Assembly: GCA_027044735.1 (NCBI GenBank)
Contig: JALUBW010000252.1
Location: 1-5,124 of the forward strand
Source: Anaerolineales bacterium
GTDB taxonomy: Bacteria; Chloroflexota; Anaerolineae; Anaerolineales; DRMV01
DNA length: 5,124 nt
Reading direction: 5' to 3'
In this document: positions 1-5,124 of the stretch, in pieces
Layout of the letters: every line of letters begins with the position of its first letter
How positions within the stretch are numbered: the first letter of the stretch is position 1
Made by a program: the position numbers and the translations under genes
Notes under the pieces: model-generated
What the model was told of the DNA's origin: nothing
Databases searched by the model: none
What the model saw: the letters and a program-made list of their open reading frames with translations, nothing else

Positions 1-329
1 TTGGCGCGCACGTAGTCAGCGTCGTGGGTCTTGATGTCGTACATGACCACGCGGTCATCTTCCCGCACGATATCTACCACGCCTTCAATGGTGTATTCGC
101 GGCCTTGCGGCGTTTCTTGGTTGGGCAAAGTGAGGTGAACTTCGGTATCGGTGACGCGCTCGGCCACAGCGCGCAGTTTACGCCAATAGAGCAACACCTG
201 ATTCAAAGCCGTTTGCTTGGCCTCGGCCGAGATGGTGTGCCCACTCTCGGCGACCAGAAGTTCAAAGTTTTCTTCAAAAATCTCACGGATGAAGTCTTCA
301 ATGGGGGGCAAATCGCTGGGTTCAGGCAT
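1..329 (-). CDS. PD-(D/E)XK (RecB/AddB-type) nuclease, N-terminal 109 codons (3'-truncated)
   Basis: Translation from the ATG at 329 gives 109 residues and runs open off the left edge. It begins [18 protein letters not shown] and continues as an amphipathic helical region. It then gives the strand pair [10 protein letters not shown] (81-90) and [10 protein letters not shown] (94-103). These are the catalytic core of the PD-(D/E)XK fold: Asp86, then Asp98-Ile-Lys100. The conserved His and the first helix of the fold are missing here and are instead encoded at the end of the upstream helicase ORF. The start is supported by AGGGAG nine bases upstream and by its eight-base overlap (ATGCCTGA) with the helicase stop; the frames differ by +1. 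It may be a real separate subunit that completes the helicase's nuclease domain, or the tail of one helicase-nuclease gene broken by a one-base insertion. The frame is clearly coding; whether it is an independent gene is uncertain. Confidence 0.8.
   Translation of the reverse strand, partial: MPEPSDLPPIEDFIREIFEENFELLVAESGHTISAEAKQTALNQVLLYWRKLRAVAERVTDTEVHLTLPNQETPQGREYTIEGVVDIVREDDRVVMYDIKTHDADYVRA
322..329 (-). other. Stop-start overlap ATGCCTGA (helicase / nuclease)
   Basis: The ATG of the nuclease ORF (329-327) precedes the TGA of the helicase (324-322) by two bases, giving an eight-base overlap. Such overlaps allow terminating ribosomes to reinitiate. The same operon has TGATG at 4368-4372 and ATGA at 2979-2982, so this junction fits the local style. 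Confidence 0.8.
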
Positions 330-2982
330 CGCGCTTTTCTCCCTGTGACTGGGCTTTTGCCGCCAGGTTGCGGCGGCGGATGAGTTCGTGGTGCAAGTCT
401 TCCAAGGTGCGGTGGACCAATGAGCCAAAGAACATGGTTTGCGAGCGGGATGGCACAAAGCCGAATTTGCGGAAAATCATGTACTGCCGGGGGCACTTTT
501 TGTAGAGCAAATAGTCGGCGGTGAAAGAGTATACCTTGGGAATTTCGCTTTCTTGCAACTTCGCGGCAGGCAGCGTAGCAATGTCAAAGTTGCCCAAGCG
601 GGGCAAAGCAGGGTCGCGGAGCAGAGCCTTGAAGGGCGGGCTTACGTGCTGACCTTTCCCCTTGAAGTGGGCAAGGATGAGCAGGTTTTGGGCGCGCGAA
701 AGGGCCACGTAGAACATGCGGGCAATGTCAAATTCGGTCATCCGTTCCAACGGCTCTCCGTTGGGGCGGGTCAGCATGGGGCGAATCAGGCGCTCCATTT
801 GCGGGGCGCCGCGATCCATTTTATACAGATTGCCCAGCACCACCACAGGAAACTCCAACCCTTTGGCCTGATGGATGGTGAGGAAGGGAATACGCCCGCG
901 CGGGAAAGGGTCTTCGGGGTTTTCCCACTCGCTCTCGCCCAGCCGAAAGAGGGCGAAGAGGAAGGAATTGAAGAAAATGGCCGAGAGTTTGTCGTCTTCC
1001 AACAAATTAGCCGTGATGATACTAACACGCTCATCGGTAAAACGTTGCAGATATTGAGTAATCAACCCCAAGTTGGCCACCGGGCCTTCATCGCCGTGGT
1101 GCTCGGCTTGGTCAAACATGGCTTTGAAGTGCTCAAAGCCCATCAGGTGGTAGAACAAGTCCAGGAAGTTCCAGTCCAGCGAAGTAGCCCGCCGAATGAC
1201 GTAACTTAGAGGGAGTGGATGACCTTCTTGGGCGCGCTTTTGCACAATGCGGTCAAAGTAGGCGCTGCCTACCAATTTTTGCCCCACGGGCGAAAGCCGC
1301 GGCGCGTTGTAAAGGGCGCGCTTCATACGGCTGAGGTCGTAGGGGGCGTCCAAATTCCAGTGATGTCTGGCCACCACGTTGAGCAAGATGCGGTAGTCGT
1401 TGCGGGCGCGCTGCAGTTCGGCCCGGCGGTCGGTGATGAATTGGGCGAGTTGGGGGTCGTCATGGCGTAATTCTTCGGCCCGCGCCTCTATGTCGTTGAG
1501 CCAGTCGCGAAAATCATCCACATCTCTACCCATCCCTCGCAAGGATGGCCTGCCGAAGATGAGCAAATAAATGCCGAACACGTCCACGGCTTCGCTCACT
1601 TGCAGAAAACGCCCGGCGCGGGGGGCATAAACCTGCAGGTCGTGGGCTTCCAGAGCCTTCTTCATCCGCTCCACTTGTTTGGACTTTAGGGAAGGGTAGA
1701 GAAAAGCGATTTGATTTGGGTTTTCTACTTTGCCTTCGTCTATCAAACGGCGCACGAAGGCGGCGATCTCTTCGCAGGCCTCTTCCGGCGGGGCAGGCGT
1801 TGTGGCTACCACCGCGGGGCCAGCGTCGGCACGGTGGGCACGAATGGCTTTGCTGACTCGGTAGGCAGTGTGGCCGTCTTTGCTGCGCCAGTCGGTCTGT
1901 TCCATGAAGCGGCCGTAGAAATTCACAATGTGGCTGCGGGAACGGTAATTGATGTCCAAAGCGATTTGGCGCGGGGTAACGCCCAAGTAGGTTTGGCAGC
2001 GCTGGGGAAACTGCACAAAGTTTTCCACCGTTGCGCCGCGAAAACGATAAAGCGCTTGATCGTCGTCGCCGACCACGCACAGGTTCTTCGTGCCGGAGGC
2101 CAACTTGAAAAAGATACGCTCCTGGATGGTGTTAGTGTCTTGGTATTCGTCCACGATGACGTGTTGGAAAACCTCCCCACTGCCCGGAAAATCTTCCAAC
2201 ACCCGATAAGCCTCTTGTTGCAGGAGCGCAAAGTCGGTGACGCGGCGCTCCTCAAGCGTTTTGCGATAGGCTTTATAAAGTTCCAAAAGCAGTTCAATAT
2301 CACTTTGGCTGAATTCCGGCCAGGCAAGCGTGGCAACCTGGGCTTGAACGCGGTCAGGGTCAATCAATTCTTCAGAGAAGCGGTTGAAAGCACTGCGCAG
2401 GTGCTCAATAGCCCGATGGCGGGAAGCACTCTTGTCGTCAAAAATAGCGTTGATGCGCTCTGCGGCGTCCGCGGGGTGCAAGCCAGCGTAGGTGACGATT
2501 TGTTCCCAAGCACTGTTGAGGTGAAAGTATTGCCCCAGATCGTCTAAGAGAGCCGGGGGGCGCGGGCGGTGGCGGTCGGCAAAGAAGCGCCGCCGGTCCG
2601 TGAGCAATCGGCGGCAAAGGGAATGCACGGTGCCAACGTACATGCCGCTCAAGTCAAAACTCTGCCCAGTGTAGTTGGTTACAAGCCCAAGCAGGCCCCG
2701 CAAGCCGTCGGTGAGTTGTTTGGCCGCCTTTTCAGTAAAGGTGGAAAGGAAAATTCGCTCCGGCGGCACGTGGTGATAGACAATCAAGTTCAAAGTGCGC
2801 CAGAGCAAAACGCGGGTTTTCCCGGAACCGGGGCCTGCCGTGAGGTAAAGCGGGCCGTTGACGTGCAAAATGGCTTCCCGTTGCGCGTCGTTGGGGGAAA
2901 ATTTGGTGATCTGCCACAAACGCTCAATGGAAGGCGTCTCGTTGTTGGTGATCGCCCGCAGATGGGCTTCAAAAGTGCTCAT
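322..2982 (-). CDS. UvrD/PcrA-type SF1A DNA helicase with start of a RecB-like nuclease domain
   Basis: This 886-residue ORF has every motif of an ATP-dependent 3'-5' superfamily 1A helicase. They are: Q motif [11 protein letters not shown] (28-38), Walker A AGPGSGKT (49-56), Ia TFTEKAA (81-87), Ib GTVHS (117-121), Walker B VDEYQDTN (277-284), [17 protein letters not shown] (304-317), IV LDINYRS (342-348), [11 protein letters not shown] (702-711) and [10 protein letters not shown] (757-764). After motif VI, residues 818-868 form the first part of a RecB/AddB-type nuclease fold, with KKCPRQY (Cys830) and FGSLVH (His857). The ORF then ends after a polar linker, before the catalytic residues, which are in the next ORF in another frame. 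The ATG has a strong Shine-Dalgarno (GGAGG, 8-base spacer) and overlaps the nurA stop as ATGA. It probably unwinds duplex for the nucleases of this operon. It could be called AddA-, AddB- or PcrA-like; the exact subfamily is unresolved. Confidence 0.92.
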   Translation of the reverse strand: MSTFEAHLRAITNNETPSIERLWQITKFSPNDAQREAILHVNGPLYLTAGPGSGKTRVLLWRTLNLIVYHHVPPERIFLSTFTEKAAKQLTDGLRGLLGLVTNYTGQSFDLSGMYVGTVHSLCRRLLTDRRRFFADRHRPRPPALLDDLGQYFHLNSAWEQIVTYAGLHPADAAERINAIFDDKSASRHRAIEHLRSAFNRFSEELIDPDRVQAQVATLAWPEFSQSDIELLLELYKAYRKTLEERRVTDFALLQQEAYRVLEDFPGSGEVFQHVIVDEYQDTNTIQERIFFKLASGTKNLCVVGDDDQALYRFRGATVENFVQFPQRCQTYLGVTPRQIALDINYRSRSHIVNFYGRFMEQTDWRSKDGHTAYRVSKAIRAHRADAGPAVVATTPAPPEEACEEIAAFVRRLIDEGKVENPNQIAFLYPSLKSKQVERMKKALEAHDLQVYAPRAGRFLQVSEAVDVFGIYLLIFGRPSLRGMGRDVDDFRDWLNDIEARAEELRHDDPQLAQFITDRRAELQRARNDYRILLNVVARHHWNLDAPYDLSRMKRALYNAPRLSPVGQKLVGSAYFDRIVQKRAQEGHPLPLSYVIRRATSLDWNFLDLFYHLMGFEHFKAMFDQAEHHGDEGPVANLGLITQYLQRFTDERVSIITANLLEDDKLSAIFFNSFLFALFRLGESEWENPEDPFPRGRIPFLTIHQAKGLEFPVVVLGNLYKMDRGAPQMERLIRPMLTRPNGEPLERMTEFDIARMFYVALSRAQNLLILAHFKGKGQHVSPPFKALLRDPALPRLGNFDIATLPAAKLQESEIPKVYSFTADYLLYKKCPRQYMIFRKFGFVPSRSQTMFFGSLVHRTLEDLHHELIRRRNLAAKAQSQGEKRDA
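339..344 (-). promoter_or_regulatory. Ribosome binding site for the downstream nuclease ORF
   Basis: AGGGAG lies 9 bases upstream of the ATG at 329, within the last codons of the helicase. Its quality and spacing are the main sequence argument that the nuclease ORF is translated on its own and that the split is not merely an error. Confidence 0.55.
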
Positions 2983-4370
2983 GCCAAGGCCCTCCGTGTC
3001 AGAAGGTCAAGCACGCGCCCGCCGGGTTGCAGGCTAATGGCCGTGTAGCGGTGGGCCAACGCGATGGGCACGACCGCGTCCTGATAAAGTTCGGTTTGCA
3101 AGCGCTCAATGAGGCGGATGGCAACGGGCAAGTTGGTGTAACGGTGCCATTCGGTTTTTTCATGGATGAAGTCGCTGCCGGGCTCTTCTTTGGATTTGTA
3201 GGGATAGGGCAATGCGAAGACAAAACTTCTGCCTTCGCGGGTTTTGAAAATGAAATCTTGCCCATAGTAGGTTTCAAAGCCAAACCCGTGCTTGGAGGGC
3301 TTGCGGTTGGCGAGGATGTATTTGTAGCGATAGTCATCATCAATGGCAAAAAGGCTATCTGGGGGCAAGAAGCGGTCTATCAGCCGCACATAATCTACGA
3401 TTTGCCCTCGCTTTTGCAGGCCGATCATGAGCACGGGGGGCATTCCCTTTTTCTCCAATTTTTCGTTGACCTCATGGAGGTAAATCATGATGCTGCGATG
3501 CAGCCAAGCCGCGTTCCCAAATATCGCCAGCGGCCCATCGACGAAAAACGCTATGCGGGTCAAAGCCAAGAAAGCCTTTTGGGCAATAAAGCGCAGGTAG
3601 TGAATCGGAATCAGGTGTTCCAAAATCATCATCAAGCGAGAAAGGGCTGTGCCGTTAGATTGGTAATCGCTCACCTCTTCCCAGAGGCGCAAGCAATCGC
3701 TGGGGTAAACCGGCGCGCCGCAGTAGGGGCAAAATTGTTGCTCCAGTTTGTCTTCCAGTTCAATGGGGCCTTTGCCGCAAGTGGGGCACTTGTGCAATTT
3801 GAGTTTGAAGGGGTGGCCCGTGCCCAGTTCCCCCGCTCTGCGAGAGGCTAAGTGGAAGAGGGTGCTCCGCAAACTGGTATGGAAATTTTGGGGGGCGAAG
3901 CGCGTTTTTTCCGAGAGCAGTTGCTCGTCCAAGGCGGCGCGGAAACTGTCGCGGACGCTGTTGTAGGCTCGCAAACGCACATTCGCGCTGGGGAGCACGA
4001 AAGTCAATGCGGTGTTGTTGTCTTGGAGCGCCGCGACTTTGAAAGGATCTACAAAACGGCCATCGCGTAGATCGGCGAACTCTTTCAGGCTGAACAACAC
4101 AGCCCCAATTTTGATATAACCCACGCGCGTGGTGGGAATGCGATCGTTCAGGGCTGCCTCATAGTAACTGCCGTCGGTAGCCAAGATCAAGTGGGGCAGT
4201 TCAACCTCAGGGAGGCGCGGGGGCTTCTGGAAAACCGAGGTCAACGCTTGGGCCTCTTTTTCGCTTGGAGGCGTGAGGTATTCGCAATTGGCCAGAAACT
4301 CCTGCACTTCTGGGTTCCTGACAAAATCAAAATGGGTGGTCTTTCGGGCAAATTCGTTTTGGTAAGGCAT
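2979..4370 (-). CDS. nurA: NurA-type nuclease with embedded zinc ribbon
   Basis: This complete 463-residue protein resembles NurA, the nuclease partner of HerA, which resects DNA ends with Mn2+-dependent exonuclease and single-strand endonuclease activity. The N-terminal catalytic motif ATDGSYYEA has the metal-binding Asp at 66. A second acidic motif, FFVDGPL at 275-281, has Asp278. The C-terminal segment ALAHRYTAIS puts a conserved-type His at 440. These match the spacing order Asp-Asp-His of the NurA domain. Between the first two motifs sits a four-Cys zinc ribbon (C195, C198, C214, C217), followed by a D225-x2-R228-x2-E231 segment that looks conserved in bacterial NurA relatives (from memory). 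Glu231 or Glu251 may supply the middle acidic catalytic residue. No signal peptide or membrane segment is seen, so it is cytoplasmic. The ATG shares one base with the herA stop and the TGA overlaps the helicase ATG by four bases. At 463 residues it is long for NurA, partly through the ribbon. Confidence 0.88.
   Translation of the reverse strand: MPYQNEFARKTTHFDFVRNPEVQEFLANCEYLTPPSEKEAQALTSVFQKPPRLPEVELPHLILATDGSYYEAALNDRIPTTRVGYIKIGAVLFSLKEFADLRDGRFVDPFKVAALQDNNTALTFVLPSANVRLRAYNSVRDSFRAALDEQLLSEKTRFAPQNFHTSLRSTLFHLASRRAGELGTGHPFKLKLHKCPTCGKGPIELEDKLEQQFCPYCGAPVYPSDCLRLWEEVSDYQSNGTALSRLMMILEHLIPIHYLRFIAQKAFLALTRIAFFVDGPLAIFGNAAWLHRSIMIYLHEVNEKLEKKGMPPVLMIGLQKRGQIVDYVRLIDRFLPPDSLFAIDDDYRYKYILANRKPSKHGFGFETYYGQDFIFKTREGRSFVFALPYPYKSKEEPGSDFIHEKTEWHRYTNLPVAIRLIERLQTELYQDAVVPIALAHRYTAISLQPGGRVLDLLTRRALA
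2991..2995 (-). promoter_or_regulatory. Ribosome binding site for the helicase gene
   Basis: GGAGG lies 8 bases upstream of the helicase ATG at 2982 and within the end of nurA. It is a near-consensus Shine-Dalgarno and fixes this ATG as the start. Confidence 0.7.
3720..3788 (-). other. Zinc ribbon within the NurA-type protein
   Basis: The segment encodes C195-x2-C198, 15 residues, then C214-x2-C217, reading CPTCGKG and CPYCGAP at the two knuckles. This is a standard treble/ribbon-type zinc site. It lies between the two acidic catalytic motifs and so is an insertion in the nuclease fold, not a terminal add-on. It could bind DNA or stabilise contact with HerA or the helicase; the role is inferred. 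Confidence 0.85.
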
Positions 4371-5124
4371 CAGGCTGACGCCCCTTTCTCTGCAAGGGCT
4401 TGCAGGCGTTGGCGTTCTGCTTCTGGGTCAAATTTATCAATTTGTACTGGAATAACAAACGGGCCGGAAAGTGTTTTGACGCGCGCGAAGCCGACGTCTT
4501 GCGCCCGGATGAGCGATTCACTGAAGTCGGCGAAATCATAAAACCGAGCCAGTTCCTTTATCTCACGGGTATTGTTCAGGTGGGTGATAAACCAATTCTC
4601 TGTGTTGGCCAAGATGTTGGGGTGCATGGACGAAACTTCCTGCGTAGCATACACTAAACCGATGCGGTATTTGGCGCCTTCTTTCGCCAAGCGGGGCCAG
4701 GTTTCGGTCAAGTCCATGCCGCGGCCGATGAGGTTGTGGGCCTCTTCAATGTAAACAACGATATTGGGGGGCGTCTGGCCTTGGACGAAAATCTCCATGG
4801 ATTTCTGAAAGATGCGTTGGGCAATGCGAGTGCTGATTTTCTCCCGAATGCGTGCGTCGCCCACTGAAAGGTCCAAAATGACGATTTTGCCCTCGCGGAG
4901 CAAGTCGTAAATTTCGTCGGCGACCTCGGTTGTGCGGTTAGGGGAATGGTATTTGATGGCGTCAGCCAAAATTTTGAAGCCGGAAATGTAGGTTTTCCCC
5001 TGCCGCTGGGCGATCATATCAAGCAGGGTTTTCAAAGCATCGTCTACCCAATCCTTCCCAGAGGAACTTTTGAGGGCCTCTTCTTCATTAGCCTGTCGCG
5101 CGGCTAAAAACCAACGTTTGGCTT
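4370..5124 (-). CDS. herA: HerA-type DNA translocase ATPase, C-terminal part (5'-truncated)
   Basis: This is the last 250 residues of a HerA/FtsK-clade P-loop ATPase; the frame is open to the right edge of the window, so the start, the Walker A motif and any N-terminal HAS-barrel are not visible. Visible residues (counted from 5122) include a hydrophobic strand ending in a Walker B motif, IVVYIEEAHN at 121-130, with the paired acidic residues at 126-127. A sensor segment with Ala-Thr-Gln at 159-161 is followed by the NILANTENWFITHLNNTRE stretch typical of HerA. Known HerA proteins form hexameric rings that pump along duplex DNA and stimulate NurA. The stop overlaps the nurA start by one base (TGATG), which supports coupling and a HerA-NurA partnership. 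A TTG at 5035 is not the start, because coding continues upstream of it in frame. Archaeal-type HerA fits better than FtsK or VirB4 because of the NurA neighbour. Confidence 0.88.
   Translation of the reverse strand, partial: AKRWFLAARQANEEEALKSSSGKDWVDDALKTLLDMIAQRQGKTYISGFKILADAIKYHSPNRTTEVADEIYDLLREGKIVILDLSVGDARIREKISTRIAQRIFQKSMEIFVQGQTPPNIVVYIEEAHNLIGRGMDLTETWPRLAKEGAKYRIGLVYATQEVSSMHPNILANTENWFITHLNNTREIKELARFYDFADFSESLIRAQDVGFARVKTLSGPFVIPVQIDKFDPEAERQRLQALAEKGASA
4381..4387 (-). promoter_or_regulatory. Ribosome binding site for nurA
   Basis: AAAGGGG lies 10 bases upstream of the nurA ATG at 4370, inside the end of herA. It is a moderate Shine-Dalgarno and, with the TGATG stop-start overlap, supports the chosen start. 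Confidence 0.5.

Larger units (their letters stand above)
1..531 (-). other. RecB-type nuclease domain divided between two overlapping reading frames
   Basis: Helicase residues 818-868 supply the N-terminal nuclease elements (Cys830, His857) in one frame. The following ORF supplies Asp86 and Asp98-x-Lys100 in the +1 frame. In RecB, AddB and Cas4 relatives these elements are on one chain in this order. Joining the two ORFs would give a protein of more than 995 residues, a usual size for UvrD-PD-(D/E)XK fusion helicases. The junction falls in a polar, low-conservation linker (helicase residues 869-886), which is where a split would be tolerated. Confidence 0.75.

Noticed and set aside
335..345. 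Programmed frameshift site at the helicase end (GGG and AAAA runs)
   Set aside because: The needed shift is +1, the runs do not form a classic slippery heptamer in the helicase frame, and no downstream pseudoknot or strong stem was evident by eye. Reinitiation or an indel is simpler.
203..496. 97-codon minus-strand ORF across the helicase/nuclease junction
   Set aside because: It lies in the third minus-strand frame; its Pro/Arg-rich translation has no motif, whereas the two flanking frames carry conserved nuclease elements.
1..531. A CRISPR-associated Cas4 gene, implied by the Cys and RecB-type nuclease motifs
   Set aside because: The N-terminal part is continuous with a full UvrD-type helicase, no repeats or other cas genes are seen, and AddB-like helicase-nucleases explain the motifs better.
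439..1209. 256-codon open frame on the plus strand
   Set aside because: It lies wholly antisense to the helicase, its translation shows no recognisable motif, and the opposite frame carries canonical helicase motifs V and VI.
1711..2547. 278-codon open frame on the plus strand
   Set aside because: It is antisense to helicase motifs II-IV and is a codon-bias shadow; it has no domain signature and no sensible operon context.
3027..3851. 274-codon open frame on the plus strand
   Set aside because: It is antisense to the NurA gene, with Gly/Val/Phe-rich composition typical of a reverse-complement shadow and no known motif.
4370..5035. A 221-residue HerA protein starting at the TTG at 5035
   Set aside because: The same frame stays open to the window edge, and the fragment would lack the Walker A motif and half the ATPase core. 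The start is outside the window.

Overview
The window carries one strand of information only. All four genes lie on the minus strand, head to tail, and each stop codon overlaps the next start. In transcription order (high to low coordinates) they are: the C-terminal part of a HerA-type hexameric ATPase (runs off the right edge), a complete NurA-type nuclease carrying a zinc ribbon, a complete UvrD/PcrA-type superfamily 1A helicase, and the first 109 codons of a RecB/AddB-type PD-(D/E)XK nuclease (runs off the left edge). The gene overlaps are 1, 4 and 8 bases, so this is very probably one translationally coupled operon. There is no intergenic space, no RNA gene, no mobile element, no repeat array and no visible promoter or terminator; those would lie outside the window.

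Layout: 4370-5124 herA-like (5'-truncated); 2979-4370 nurA-like; 322-2982 UvrD-like helicase; 1-329 PD-(D/E)XK nuclease (3'-truncated). The last gene is open at the window edge and easy to miss. Its reading frame holds the catalytic Asp and the Asp-x-Lys of a RecB-type nuclease. The N-terminal helix of that same nuclease fold, with its conserved Cys-Pro and Phe-Gly-x3-His elements, is at the C-terminal end of the helicase ORF in another frame. The nuclease domain is therefore divided between two overlapping ORFs. This is either a natural gene split with coupled translation or a one-base frameshift (mutation or sequencing error).

How the genes may work together: HerA and NurA are known partners in archaea and some bacteria. 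HerA translocates on duplex DNA and NurA degrades it during double-strand break end resection. A UvrD-type helicase with a RecB-like nuclease resembles one arm of AddAB/RecBCD. The locus thus combines two end-processing machines, a hexameric translocase-nuclease and an SF1 helicase-nuclease. A role in break resection and recombination, or in degradation of foreign DNA, is inferred; the sequence does not choose between them.

Organism: a bacterium with moderate G+C, a little over half by eye. The style of the NurA and helicase proteins resembles those of Chloroflexota (Anaerolineae-like) from memory, but this is a weak guess that a protein search would settle.
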